Positions 24,199 to 36,395 of a DNA stretch of 64,000 bases are shown here, piece by piece. Position 1 is the stretch's first letter; each line of letters opens with the position of its first letter. A program made the translations under genes and the position numbers. The stretch covers positions 55,134,750-55,198,749 of the forward strand of contig JAKCOZ010000005.1 in the NCBI GenBank assembly GCA_022605955.1. Direction: 5' to 3'. The stretch is from Rallus limicola (lineage: Eukaryota > Chordata > Aves > Gruiformes > Rallidae). A model generated the notes under the pieces. The model was not told the DNA's origin and did not search any database. It saw only the letters and a program-made list of their open reading frames with translations.

Positions 24199-24953
24199 AA
24201 TTTCCCTGCTCTCACTCCCCACTCCCTGCCTGATCCTCCAGCCTCTCCCCAGTAATCGGCCCTCGCCAGGGATGGCTCTGCTCCCACCCCAGGCTGAGCC
24301 AGCTCAGGGAGCCCCAAAACCAAGGATGAGTTTGGGGATGGGGGGGGATGCATTTCCAGGAGGAGGCTGGGCTGGGGAGCGCTGCTGGTTTCCAAGGAGA
24401 CAAGGGGAGAGTTACTGAAAGAAGCCAGAATTAGGGACTCACAGCAGAACTTCCTCACCTGGTTCTGGAGGGGGGGTTGGACACAGAGACCCCCCCTCAA
24501 ACCTCCACTCATAGTCACCAGGACTTGGGGTGGGGAGGGGGGTGGTAGGGATAGGGCTGGAGGGTTTGGGTGGTTTGGGTCCTGAATTTTGGGGACTGAA
24601 AGGGGTGTGGGGACACTAGAAGAACCCTCCACCCTCTGCCCCCCCATTTCCCAAAGAGCAGGGGGGAGGACAGGACTCCCAACCCCCGGGGCCATGCAGG
24701 GCCAGGGAGCTGAGGAGGCAACCCCCAGATGGCAGTGTCCCATGGTCACAGGGTGGCTACGGTCCCACTCACCCCCAGCTCGTGCTGGGGGCTGTCAGCT
24801 CTGGAGGGGGCACCTCTGCTCCCCCCTCCCAGCACTGGTACAGAGATGGCTGTAGCACCGGTGCTGCAGGTGCCAGGGGGTTGTGCTGGGGAGATGGGGG
24901 GTCAGGGCTGGGCTGGGGGCACTGACCTGTGCTGTGAGGCAGGGGTGGGATGT

Positions 24954-25714
24954 GGGGGGAGAGGGGAAGGGAAGGGAAAAGGGAAGGGGAAGGGGAAAGG
25001 GAAGGGGAAGCGAAGGGGAAGGGGAAGGGAAAAGGGAAGGGAAGGGAAAAGGGAAAGGAAAAGGGAAGGGGAAGGGAAAAGGGAAGGGGAAGGGGAAAGG
25101 GAAGGGGAAGGGGAAAGGGAAGAGGAAGGGGAAGGGGAAGGGGAAGGGGAAGGGGAAGGGGAAGGGAAAAGGAAAGGGAAAAGGGAAGGGAAGGGAAAAG
25201 GGAAAGGAAAAGGGAAGGGGAAGGGAAAAGGGAAGGGGAAGGGGAAGGGGAAAGGGAAGGGGAAGCGAAGGGGAAGGGGAAGGGAAAAGGGAAGGGAAGG
25301 GAAAAGGGAAAGGAAAAGGGAAGGGGAAGGGAAAAGGGAAGGGGAAAGGGAAGGGGAAAGGGAAGGGGAAGCGAAGGGGAAGGGGAAGGGAAAAGGGAAG
25401 GGAAGGGAAAAGGGAAAGGAAAAGGGAAGGGGAAGGGAAAAGGGAAGGGGAAGGGGAAAGGGAAGAGGAAGGGGAAGGGGAAGGGGAAGGGGAAAGGGAA
25501 GGGGAAGGGGAAGGGAAAAGGGAAGGGAAGGAAAAAGGGAAAGGAAAAGGGAAGGGGAAGGGAAAAGGGAAGGGGAAGGGGAAGGGGAAGGGGAAGGGGA
25601 AGGGGAAGGGAAGGGAAGGGAAGGGAAGGGAAGGGAAGGGAAGGGAAGGGAAGGGAAGGGAAGGGAAGGGAAGGGAAGGGAAGGGAAGGGAAGGGAAGGG
25701 AAGGAGAAAGGGAG
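24954..25714 (+). repeat. 761 bp (GGGAA)n-type purine satellite
   Basis: Only three pyrimidines, all C in the context AAGCGAAG (25011, 25266, 25372), interrupt 761 bases of A and G. The first two thirds mix GGGGAA, GGGAAA and GGAAAA units in a higher-order pattern; the last part (about 25605-25700) is pure GGGAA. All six frames are open over long stretches, giving Gly-Lys-rich or Pro-Phe-Ser-rich translations that are artefacts of composition. Such tracts can form triplex (H-DNA) and vary in length. Confidence 0.95.
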
Positions 25715-25904
25715 CTGTGATAAGACAGAAAGGAAGGACAAATGCCATTGGCAGATCCAGTTGTGGGGGCTGCCAGCTGTCTCCCTGTTACTATTGCTGT
25801 ACCTCTGCACTGGGGCCAAGTGGAGGCAGGTGATGGTGCAGGGGAGGGGAGATGGCAAAGAGATACAGAAATATATCAATGCTGCACAACCTGTTAAAAT
25901 CTGC

Positions 25905-26110
25905 CCCGAGAGTCAATTTTGACTTTTAGGCTCATGAACCATTAATAAAAAATCTCCTTATACTCCAATGGCTCTCAAATGCCATGATAGCGGATTACAA
26001 ACTCCTAATGGAGATACTGTATGATCAAATATTCTCTAAGCAGCAAGGCCTAACGTTCTGGGGGTGGCTGCTCCACCTGATTATCAGCTTATCAGCAAAT
26101 ACTTCTTAGA
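25905..26110. promoter_or_regulatory. Candidate conserved regulatory block
   Basis: Directly follows the purine satellite. Contains GAACCATTAATAAAAAATC, an OTX-type GGATTA at 25992-25997, CTCCTAATGGAG, and GATTATCAGCTTATCAGC. Complex, repeat-free and non-coding. Confidence 0.4.
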
Positions 26111-29100
26111 GTGGGGATGTGCTGAAAAGGAAGGGTTTTCCTCAGCGCGGTGCCTCCCCCCCCCCTTCCTCATTTAACCAGATTTGGGAACGGCACCCGT
26201 GTGGTCTGGGGTGACCTGTGACAGCGATGTCATCACGGGTGGGGGGGTCACACGCTGCGCTCTTGTGGGCCTTGACATTGGTTTTGGGGGTTCCCGTTAG
26301 GATGTGGAGTTGGAGGCAGCAATGGGGACTTCAGTGCACAGTGAGAACACCTTCCTTGGTCTCAGGTACCTCCTGGTGATTCTCAGCCCTTGCCAGGACT
26401 GAGCCACTGTACCTGAGGTGTAATTGCTTGGCAATTAAACTTAGAAGAACGAGGTAGCATCATTATAGGGGGAGAGAGAGAGAGGAAGGGAGGTGCCTTT
26501 GTGAGACCAGAGGCCTCCTTACAAGAGATCCCTACGGAGCTAATTGCTGGGGAAAATGGGCTGCATTTCAGCTGTTTGCTGTTTGCAGGGAGGAGCTGGT
26601 TCCCTCCCTGCCTCCACTCCTGCTCACAGGTAGGGACCCCGAGATTTATTCTCCTGTTGATGCTGGTAACAAGAGATGAAATATTTCTGCTGGAGCTGCT
26701 GTTGCTTAGAAAATGCTTCGTCTAACCCTCCGTGGGGGTCAGCTCGCCCTGCAGAGCCCCGTGCCCTGGGAAGGTCTGGGACCAGGCTGGAGAGGGGAGA
26801 GAGGGCATGAGGGAGCAGGGAGGGCAACTTAACCTCCTTTATGCTTTACAAAATATATTAAAAAAGTCCTTTCTGGTCCATAACCCTTCCAAGAGGGGCC
26901 ACATTTTGCGTGCAGAGCGGCTGCAGGACTTGCAGCTGTGCTCCCACCTTCCATCATCCATCAGTGATTTAACTCATGCAATGCTGAAGCAATAACACAG
27001 GAGAGTTTTCCAACACTGGGAGCATGTTTATCTTCTCCAAAGGAGGTTGTGAGGTCAAGACTGTCAACTCTGAGAAGCAGAAGTTTCCTACCGACCTGCA
27101 TCGATTCACTTGTGACTTTTTGGTAAGGCTTTGCCACATGCCTTGTGTTTCCAAGCACCAGCAGTGAGGATGCCTGTGCTGGGCTGCCTTTCTTTTCCAG
27201 AGCCCTGGTGCCCATGGAATGTCCCACCACAGGGCCAGGTTCACCTGCATCTTCTTCATTCCCTTTAGAAGCTACAAATTGCTTTTGCTTTCAGACACAG
27301 TTGAAAGCAGAGGTGAAGCTGATTTATCTCCTGATGTTAAAAAGCAAAATGTCCCTCCATCCATGCAAGCTGGTCTCTTTGTGCCACGGTGGAAGGAGAG
27401 GTAACCATGCTCTGCTGTCTCTCACTGATTTTTGGGGACCCCATGGGCCACAAAAGCCCCTCCTTAAGATGTGGAAGGTCTGATCTCTTGGGATAATTAG
27501 GCTCCTCTCCATTAGGGAGAGGAATTTCATCTGGGGAGTTACCACATTCTGATCTGGGTGAGGGTACTGCCTCAGGGTGGGCTGCAGTGCTGGAGCTGAG
27601 ATTAAAGTGAGTGTGGCAAGTTGTGAAAGTGGAGAAGCAACGTGGGCTTGGCTTCATTTATCATTTTTATTAGCAATGAGGAAGGGTATGCAGGCAGAAC
27701 TGTTAAACACCCAATCACCTGAGCTGAGGCAGGGAGAGAAGTGATAGAAAGAGGCACCCAGAGCATGGAGAGCTTGGCAAAGACAAGCAGGGTTGGATAG
27801 TAAAGGGTGAGTAAATACAGCTCCTTGCAGGAGGAAGGTGTTAGGAAAGCTGTGTGTGTCAGGGAACACTAAGCCCTCCTAACAGCTGTGAGTTTGTAGA
27901 ACTGGGGTGGTGGGATGGTGAGAAGGGTGATAGAATCTGGTGGGAACCCAAAAGGCTTCAGCCTTGTGTCAGTGGGGGGATGAGGGCAGGGGTGTGGCCA
28001 CCGAAATCCTGGAAATCTCCAAAGCAGGTGGGAGAGGAGACCTCTACCAAAATGATGTTCTCCCATCTCAGGGCCAGACTTTGAAACTGAATGTGGAGAG
28101 TTAGAAAGGGTTCAGGAGGAGATGTGGAAGCAACTTGGCAGAACCTGCTTGGCAGAGGGGTACCTGGGGAGATCCTGTCAATATGTGTTATCCAAGAGAA
28201 GGTTGAGATGATATATTTGGTGAGTGCAGAGTGTTGCATGAAAGACAAAAGCATGTGTTTACCCATCTGGTAACAGCACCCAGGTTGACAAGCTAAAGTA
28301 AGACTAACCCAAACTGGACATAAGAGAAAGAAGTTAGCAGATGAAAGGAGTGAAAGATACACAGTAAGTGTTTGCTCCTGTCCTTAATTACTTACAATAC
28401 AATAAGGCACATCCCTGACTGCAACCACCCAGGTTACTCTGCTGTTTCAGGGCTATGTGCAGGGATTTGTAGAGGATGGAGTGTTCACCAGATGGTTCCT
28501 GGGGAAATTTGCTTCTGGATCATCTCTGGACATGGCAAATCAAAGCACAGATGGTGTAGGAGAGAGCTGAGAACTGGGCACTGGAGTTCAGGTGTATGGA
28601 TCACCTGAGATCTGTTTTATGGTAGGGCTTCCAGGCTGCAGGACCTCCAGGCTGGTAGCTCATGCAAGACACGTATGGCAGAAGCACAGCATGACATTGG
28701 TGTCTGCCCTTTCCCATGTGCCTTCAGCAGTGGAACAAGGGCACTGTCCCACTGCTAAGCCTTGCAGGAGTTCCCTGGAGGAGTCTGGGTCAGCTCTGCT
28801 GCACAACTGCTCTTACTGTTTTTTCCTTTGGCCACTCCATCTCCTGGTGCCTCCCTGTCACGGGAACTGGGGGCACAGTGCCAGCATCTCCAGGTGTGCA
28901 AACTCTGTGTCCCCTTTGGCAGGTACTACCAGGGGTGACAAACTGCTAGAGGCTGCCAAAGCTCCTTTCTGCCTCCCGTGTGGTTGGGGAGAGAGGTGAC
29001 CACAGGGACATCTGGGTGTCCTTCCCCGTGTTTTGGGGGAGTGCCTCCAGCACTCTGCCAGTGCTCAAACTGCTCAGTTGGGTCTGCTGCAAGTCTGTGA

Positions 29101-29320
29101 CCTTGAAAGGGATGGTGGTAGGTTGGTTGAAACTTAGTAATAACACTGGGCTGGAGCTACTTGGAATTTGTTGGGAGCAGCCGTGCAGATGCAGACGTCC
29201 CTGTATAACTGAGCCTCACTATGTGTATTTAATTACTTACATTGATGCAATCACATTAAAAGAGTCCCTGTATGTCTGATTTCCCAGTGGAAATCCTAGC
29301 CTGATATTTAATGTTTTACT
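26110..29320. other. Intergenic, no gene seen
   Basis: Short unrelated open frames only. The stretch 26420-26580 has GTAATTGCTTGGCAATTAAAC and GAGCTAATTGCTGGG and could be regulatory. The stretch 28090-28290 faintly resembles an old CR1 but is too diverged to call. Confidence 0.5.
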
Positions 29321-29321
29321 G

Positions 29322-29535
29322 TCATAGAATCATAGGCTGGTTTGGGTTCAAGGGAACTTAAAGCCCACCCAGTGCCCCTCTGCCATGGGGAGGGACACCC
29401 CCACAGCCCAGGGCCCCCAAAGCCCCATCCAACCTGGCATTGAACCCTGCCAGGGATCCAGGGGCAGCCCCAGCTTCTCTGAGCACCCTGTGCCAGGGCC
29501 TCACCACCCTCACAGGGTGCCTTTGCACAGACACT
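29322..29535 (-). mobile_element. CR1 LINE fragment, 5'-truncated
   Basis: Begins with the reverse-complement CR1 tail (TCATAGAATCATAGGCTGG) and continues through the family's CCATCCAACCTGGC and CAGCTTCTCTGAGCACCCTG blocks. Only about 210 bp of the 3' end are present, the usual state of avian CR1 copies. Confidence 0.92.
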
Positions 29536-30599
29536 GCAGCAAGCCACGGCCGTTTAGTATTTGGCCATGGACACAGCCTTAGTATTTGCTGTGAGAAGGC
29601 GCCTGGTCCTTTCTAAGACATCTGAGAGGCTGAGATTTTTTTCTAAGACCAGGAGTTATGCCTTGTAGAGGGTATTTAGCCCACTTGGGAAGGGGAGAAG
29701 CAGAGAGGACCCTGGGACAAAGGCAGCACTTACTGCTGGCAGGGCCTGGAGGACTACTGATGGTAGGCAGAAGCAATTAGCTCTGCAATCTGCATTGACC
29801 TGAGGATTAGCTCTGTCTGTGCTATGTTTATGAACAACTCTGGTGTCACGATGATGAAGTCCCTAGCAAAGGAACCTGAAGAGGCTTTGGCCATGGGCAT
29901 TATGCTTTCTGGGCTGGGGACAAGGCTGTAGGGTCAAACAAGGGCCCTGTCCCCAGCCCATCAGTGTGATGTCACACACATTCACATGTAGGTGGGTTGG
30001 ATGAGATGAGCTATGAGTTTGGTGTTCCTGTGTCAGACACAGCCCCTCGATGAAGCGTGGGGCAAATCAACCAGTTGTGTCTGGCACTTGGGCACGGGGG
30101 AGTTGAGGTGTTGCAGATGCAGGAGACAGGCTGAGTTGAATGGGGAGGGGGAGTGTGAGACAGAAATCAGCTGCATGACCCCCTGGCAGCATCACAGATG
30201 AGTAAGTCTCCTGGTAATCAGAGAATCCAGTGATGCTTTGGGCTTATACTGGGAACCTGCAACTGCAAAGGTCACCATCAGTGTTAACAGCCAGTCTCTT
30301 TACCCACTCTGCAGTTTAACAGACAGTGATTAGTTATCATAGAGCCAAATTACTCATGGACACCAGGCAGGATGTGCTTGGGTTTTGTCTCCAAATCACA
30401 AGTGGTGTTACTTCTAGACCCAGCTTCAAAATTAAAGCAGTCACAAGGCTGCCCTAAATTTTCCAGTGACTTATGCAAGAAACTGAACACAGGACAACAA
30501 AAGTACAACCAAAAACCTGAGGTTTCAGGCTGGAATTCAGCCTTCTCTTGCTTTGTACCCAGAGCAATTCGATGGAGTCAACTTGCCTGTTGTCAGGAG

Positions 30600-30710
30600 A
30601 GGGGAGGGAGAGGGTTGTCCTGATTAGATCTAATTTCCTAGGTGTTTACTGTAGGCATTTGCATAATGATCACCCTGCAAAGAGTGGTTAGCATATGCTA
30701 AGGCTGATTC
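30600..30710. promoter_or_regulatory. Candidate POU-rich regulatory block
   Basis: Contains an octamer, ATTTGCAT, at 30657-30664 followed by AATGATCACC, and a perfect 14 bp palindrome, TTAGCATATGCTAA, at 30688-30701. Also contains CTGATTAGATCTAATTTCC. No repeat or coding signal is seen. Confidence 0.35.
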
Positions 30711-31034
30711 TTGGACCCATTAAAACACAAGCCCCATGCAGACGGGCTGCTGTTCACAGCACATTTCTTCCTGATTGCATCCCAGTGGATGTGGCCTGGT
30801 GCCTGCCCCCACTACCTGAGGTGGCTGGAAGCCTCTTCCAGATGTCATCAGGACAGGATGTGGAGAGATAAAGGTAAACTGGTTTATTTTCATCCACAAG
30901 GAAAAAAAAAATAAAAATCAGGGGTCTGGAAAGACATCTAAAGGTTTTTTAGGGATCATTTTCCATTTTAGTCCCTTGTTAAGTGTTGGAAGAAAGGGAC
31001 TCCTCCTATGGCCCAAGTGTCGGCCCAAAGTGCT

Positions 31035-31100
31035 TGTACATGGTTGGACTTGATGATTTAAAGGGTCTTTTCTGACCTAGGCAATTCTATGATCCTATGG
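31035..31100 (+). mobile_element. CR1 LINE 3' end, very short
   Basis: GGTTGGACTTGATGATTTAA then CTTTTCTGACCTAGGCAATTC and the tail TCTATGATCCTATGG. Confidence 0.85.
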
Positions 31101-31929
31101 TGACAGCAGCTGATAGATTTAGAAGCAAATTGGGAGAGAGGTGAGGGCAGTGGTTTGGTCCTCCCCGGTTACTTGAACCCAAGCAGGTTACGTGCTTCAC
31201 CAGAACTTTCCCCAGAGCAAATCTTCATGCACAGAGTGATGATTTACAGACCCTCACCCTAAGGTGGCAGGAAGTTGAGCTTATTTGTAAACCATTTGCT
31301 TCCATTGAGGATGGGCACGAGTGTGCCTTTGTTTTGGAAGAGTCTTGTGTTGGTTGAATTACCAAAAAAAAAAAAGAAGATAAGGGAGAGGGATGCGAGA
31401 CAGACATGGCTGTGCTACTGCCAAAGGGTGGCAGGGGATTGCAAGGTTTGAGTACTCAAGCAGTGAGGTGTCAGCAAACAAACCCAGGCTGTCTCACCTT
31501 TCAGCAGATCTGTTCCCTGCTTTGCTTCTGCAAACAGGGTCACAATGTCCTTCCCCACCTCCCCCTTTTTGGTGTGTTTTCACAGGTTGGCAGCAATTGG
31601 CAGAGGTCACACGTGCTCCTCTACTTGCTGCGGAGGCAAGTCAGAGTTATGCCCTCCCCACAAGCCCATCTCTTTAATTGAAGTGTTTTAGTAGCCTGGG
31701 TGACTCTGATAGCTTAGAGACCAATTGCGTGTGGAGCTCTGCCAGCAAATCTCTGAGGGGATGGGAATATCCAGGGTGGGTGAGAGGCAGTAACATCTGC
31801 CCTGGGATGGAGCAGCCCAGCACACTGCAGTTGCTCCCTGCTCTGGGTAGATTTGTTCTTGAGAAATTCCTGTTGGTTGCTTCTTCTTAGACCATATTCT
31901 GCACAAACTGGGTAGTCACAGGATGAAAA

Positions 31930-32150
31930 GTCATAGAACAATTCAAGCCTGAAGCTCTGAACATCTCCAGTCCAAGATCCCACCCAAAGCTGAGCTGCCT
32001 TCAAGGTTAAATAGTGTTGCTTTCATCAAATTTTTTAATATCTCCATGGATGGAGACACCTGGATCTCAGCTTCTCTGGTCCTTGCCCCAGGGTTGCTCA
32101 GAGAGGAGAATTTTTTCCCATCTTTCCCCCATTGCAACTTGTGCCTGTGA
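31930..32150 (-). mobile_element. Diverged CR1 LINE fragment
   Basis: Reverse-strand CR1 blocks in the right order: TCATAGAACAATTCAAG, ATCTCCAGTCCAAGATCC, TATCTCCATGGATGGAGAC, CTCAGCTTCTCTGGTCC, AGAATTTTTTCCC, GCAACTTGTG. More diverged than the other copies. Confidence 0.75.
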
Positions 32151-33138
32151 CTGAAAGGACCACAGAGGTGGTCTCAGTGCCTGCTGTAAACCAGAGTTGC
32201 AGTGTGTCTTACAGGCGTTTGCCTCTTCACTGGGTCCTCAGTTCACACTTCCCAGTAGTGGTGGCACTGAAATGTTAGGTGAGTCTGTTCCCTGTCACCC
32301 CTGTGGAGCATTTTGGCTTTCTGCTCTCTGTGTCATACGTGGGACGCTGATGCTGCCCTTCCTGATTGGAGTCATTGCTGTGGGGTTGGTTCTGCTCCTT
32401 GGCATCCTGTCCCATGCCCTGGCTATGTCTGACAGGTGAGTCAGCCCCTGACTGAGGACCTGGTGGTGTCTGCAAGGCAATGTTAGGATGCTAGAGTTCT
32501 CACCTCTGTAATCCAAGCACCTCTTGCCTCCCCTCCTCTTGATCTTGTGTAACAAACAGTATCTCATTCTGCCGGGAGTTCCTGCAGCTCATCAAATACC
32601 TTTATCAGTTGTTTCAGGATCCCAGGCAGGATTCCTGGGGATGGTGTTTCACTCACACCTCTCCCCTTTTACCCATGACACTCTGATGATTTCTGTTTTT
32701 TCATACTCACCCCCATGGTCAGGTCCCAGGAGGTTTCTTTGTCTAGAAATCCAAACATCTCCTTCCTACCTCTCCAAACCACTGTGGAGGCTGAGCTAAG
32801 TTGCCTCATCCTAAGTCTCTTTTGGTTTCCCAACAGCGTTTTGATGATGTATATTGCTCTACCAGCTCAAACACCCTCCAGCAACATGGCACAAGCGGAG
32901 TAGATGCAAAACAGCTATATGCTCCTGGAAGAAAGGGAAAGCTCAGCATCCCTGTTTTACCAGCAAGATATGAAGGTACTATAGGGATGACAGACCTCCT
33001 GTGGGATCTGTTGATCCCAAGGGAAGTCTATTGTACCTATAGTACCCCCATCCATACCTTGCTGGTGTCTGAGGCACGGTTCCTGATGATACCTCAAACC
33101 TGTGCCTTCCCCCTGGCAGTTGGAGCTGGTAGTTCAAA

Positions 33139-33350
33139 TCATAGAATCATAGAATCCCAGACTGGTCTGGGTTGGAAGGGACCCCAAAGATCACAGTGAA
33201 TCACAGTTGATCAAAGATCAACCCCCCTGACACAGGCAGGGACACCAGGCCTGGAGCTACACAAGGTTGCCCAGGGCCCCATCCAACCTGGCCTTGAACA
33301 CCCCCAGGGATGGGGCACCCACCTCCTCTCTGGGCAGCCTACCTAGCATT
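33139..33350 (-). mobile_element. CR1 LINE fragment
   Basis: Starts TCATAGAATCATAGAATCCC, then GGGTTGGAAGGGACCCC, GGCCCCATCCAACCTGGCC and CTCTCTGGGCAGCC. 5'-truncated. Confidence 0.93.
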
Positions 33351-33589
33351 TCTGCCCCAGGGGAAAGCACCCTGCAGCCCTTGGAAGCTGCTATTTCTCT
33401 GCCATCTCTCTGTGGCTGCAGTGCCTGGCGCAAGAGCCCAGCTCTCATGCTGGAGCCGCACGTTGCTTTCTCATTATGCAACCGCTGTATTTTAATAGAA
33501 ACCTCCTTTTTAGGCAGTCTCAAAAACAGTTGGATTTTTTTTTTTTTCTTTTCCCTTTCCCTCCCTCCTTCTGTCAAATGACCAACTTA

Positions 33590-34130
33590 ATAATTCACTA
33601 GTTGTGCTGGGATTAGGCACTTTGGGCCACACTCTGGATTTCTTATCTTTAATGTAGTTCTCGACGACATCTCCTGCACTTAATCCCCTGACAAAACTCC
33701 CTTTGATTCCCGCGACAGTCGCTCGCAGAGATCAAACGCAGAACGCTGCTCTGTCAGGTAGAGCTTGGGAGAATAATTTGTGACAAATAATTTACCCACA
33801 GACTTTCTCCTCATTTTCTGCACACAAATTGTCCGTTCGGGTAAGGCTGGGCACCGCTGATGGGTTTGTTTCTGGCTGCATGTGTCGGGAGTTCAGTGGC
33901 TTGCTTGTGAGAAGGAGCCTGCAAGGATGTTTAAAGAGCTTCAGCGTTCACGATGCTTTGGCCTCAGTCAGCATCAGCTTCAGTTTTCAGCAGCGCTGAG
34001 CTTGTCTCACCCCAGAAGCGACATCGGCGCACGCCCCGACGCGCTCATGAGTCATCACGCTGTATTCCTGTACCAGATCAGAAGAGCGTGACTTCCCCAG
34101 CCCAGAGTTGCAGTGCAAATAATCTCTAAT
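33590..34130. promoter_or_regulatory. Candidate enhancer with paired OTX sites
   Basis: Complex AT-rich block with GGATTA at 33609-33614 and TAATCC at 33681-33686, in opposite orientation about 70 bp apart. Further homeodomain cores are CTTAATAATTCAC and GACAAATAATTTACCC. It also has GATCAAACGC (TCF-like) and CpG-containing GAAGCGACATCGGCGC. No repeat or gene signal is seen. Confidence 0.42.
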
Positions 34131-34260
34131 ATCAACTTAAAATTTCCATTTTGGGGGATGTGCTGTAATGTATGCACCTGATATGAGTTTCATCACTCTC
34201 CCCTGCAAGAATAGGCTCCAAAACCCAAGCAGAGGCGAGATGAGGATGTGCAGGGATAAA

Positions 34261-34712
34261 GAATCACAGAATCACAGAATTGTAGGGGTTGGAAGGGACC
34301 TCGAGTGATCATCGGGTCCAACCCCCCTGCCAAAGCAGGGTGCCTAGGACATATCACTCAGATGGGAGTCCAGACAGGTCTTGAATATCTCCAGTGAAGG
34401 AGACTCCACACCCCCCTGGGCAGCCTGTCCCAGGGCTCCCTCACCCTCACTGTGGAAAAGTTCTTCCCCATGTTGGTGGGGAACTCCCTGTGCTCCAACT
34501 TGCAGCCATTGCCCCTTGTCCTGTCTCCACAGACACTGAAAAGGAGCTGCCTGATTCCCCCTGCATCCCCTGCTTAAGATAATTATAGACTTTAATTAGG
34601 TCCTCCCTTAGTCTTCTCTTCTCAAGGCTGAACAGTCCCAACTTACTCAGCCTTTCCTCATAGGGGAGATGCTCCAGGCCCTTAATCATCTTCGTAGCCC
34701 TGTTTTCCACGT
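34261..34712 (-). mobile_element. CR1 LINE fragment, about 450 bp
   Basis: Begins with GAATCACAGAATCACAGAAT, then GGGGTTGGAAGGGACCTCG, CCTGGGCAGCCTGTCCCAGG, CAACTTGCAGCCATTGCCCC, and ends with AATCATCTTCGTAGCCCTG. The long open frame on the minus strand over this copy is a CR1 remnant read by chance. Confidence 0.95.
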
Positions 34713-35892
34713 GGAATCAGCTCCAGGAGGAACGAGGGGCACCCAGCCCTCTGGCAGTGCTGCCCAGAACTTTCTGCACCCCACATTGCACAATGGCAGG
34801 CTGAGCAGGCGCCCCAGTTTTGCCTTGGCATGGCTGGGGTCTCAGTATGCATTTAACCATTCAAATGAACGTTAATGGCAGCTCTATGTGCATGATATTA
34901 ATGCAATCTGGGTTTTTCAGGTAGAGGAAAAATTAGGAATTAGTATTAATTAGGAATTAACCATGAGGAAGTTCTGATATAGACTGATTTGAGTGATATT
35001 TATAACTGTAATTTTACAGATGGGAAAGTTTTACCTTGCAATTTTTGTCAACTTTACCTTTTTTCCTTCCTTTTTTTTTCTTTTAGATTAAATGCCTGCA
35101 ACTCTCTATAAGCACAAAGGTGGGAACTTTAGGCCTCCATCTATTTTCCAAACAGCCCTGGTAACGCCTGCAGGGAGCAGAGAACAGCGCTGTCTTACCA
35201 GGGCCCACAGAGATGCTTCATTAACCCAATTAAGCAGGTGGATGGAGAGGGTCTCTCTGATAATTTACACCTTACTAATGAAGTGTGTGACTCTTAATCT
35301 CCTCCAAACAAGATACACTCATGAAACACTGGTGCAAGGAAAGAGGAAATTAATTAGGTGAAAAAACTATGAGATTATAGCAGAGGGATTCCAACGAGGC
35401 AACTGTAACATGGCTGGTGATTCATTTGTGCCTGTCTTAAATTAATGTCTGAGCTGTCAAGTAAATAAGACCCAGCATTATTTTGGCTTAAAAGACATTC
35501 TCACCAGGCCTAGCGTGAGGCACCTCATTTTGCTGCATGACGCACCGTTTTCCATGCCCCAGCTGTCTGAACAGCCCTGGGAGGAAGCACAGTCAGACCA
35601 AGCAAAGCCTGTCCTTTTTCCCAAGGTGCCCAGAGAAGGAGCTACTTGTTCTGTGCAAATGTTTTCAAAGTAGTGATAGCTTTGTGTCACATGAGTATCT
35701 GGCTGCTGAGCCTGCATTCGTGCTGCAATGGGATGGCAGGGGGGTGATGTCTGGTTGCAGAGCAGCCGTTGCATCAGGTGAAGCAGCTCTACTGAACCTT
35801 TGACTTTCACTTCAGCACAGAGGTGGATAAGATGAAATAGTGATTTGAGCTGTTGATTTGGACGATGCTAAGTGAAGGCTTGGAGTTAAGTT

Positions 35893-36252
35893 ATTGTAGC
35901 CTGGAGAAGGCTGAGGGGAGACCTTCTCCCCACCTCCACTGACCTGCCAGGATGGTGCAGAGAGGTGGGCGATGGTCTCTTCAGCCAGGGGACAGGAGAT
36001 GGGACAAGGGGCAATGGGCTCAAGCTGTGCCAGGGCAGGCTCAGCTCAGATGTTAGGAAAAAATTTTTCACTGTAAGAGTTGTCAGGGCCTGGAACAGGC
36101 TGCCCAGGGAGGGGGCTGAGTCACAATCCCTGGATGTGTTTATAAAAAAGGGTAGATGAGGTACTTAGGGATATAGTTTAGCACAGAACAGGAATGGTTG
36201 GACTGAATAATCTTAAAGGTCTTTTCCAACCATGTGATTCTGTGATTCTATT
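35893..36252 (+). mobile_element. CR1 LINE fragment
   Basis: From AGCCTGGAGAAGGCTGAGG through ACAAGGGGCAATGGGCTCAA, CAGGCTGCCCAGGGAGGG and TTTTCCAACCATGTG to the tail TGATTCTGTGATTCTATT. Same subfamily and strand as the copy at 55033-55422. Confidence 0.95.
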
Positions 36253-36261
36253 TCTTCTTAG

Positions 36262-36395
36262 CAGTGTTGAAGGCCAGGTTGGATGGGACTTTAGGCAACC
36301 TGGGCTAGTGGAGGGTCTCCCTGCCCATGTCATGGGGTGGCACCGGGTGGCTTTGAGGTCACTTCCAACCCAAACCAGTCTGTGAGTCTTTATGG
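36262..36395 (+). mobile_element. Second CR1 LINE 3' end, adjacent
   Basis: GTTGAAGGCCAGGTTGGATG, CAACCTGGGCTAGTGGAGG, CTTCCAACCCAAACCAGTC, then a worn TGTGAGTCTTTATGG tail. Lies about 10 bp after the previous CR1 tail in the same orientation. Confidence 0.92.

Noticed and set aside
24729..25922. Overlapping open frames of 250-400 codons on both strands (Gly/Lys/Glu/Arg- or Pro/Phe/Ser-rich)
   Set aside because: They are open only because the DNA is a GGGAA-type purine satellite with almost no stop codons possible in any frame.
28090..28290. Possible old CR1 fragment (GAGTTAGAAAGGGTTCAGG, CCAAGAGAAGGTTGAGATG)
   Set aside because: Only two short CR1-like phrases with no recognisable tail; too weak to annotate.
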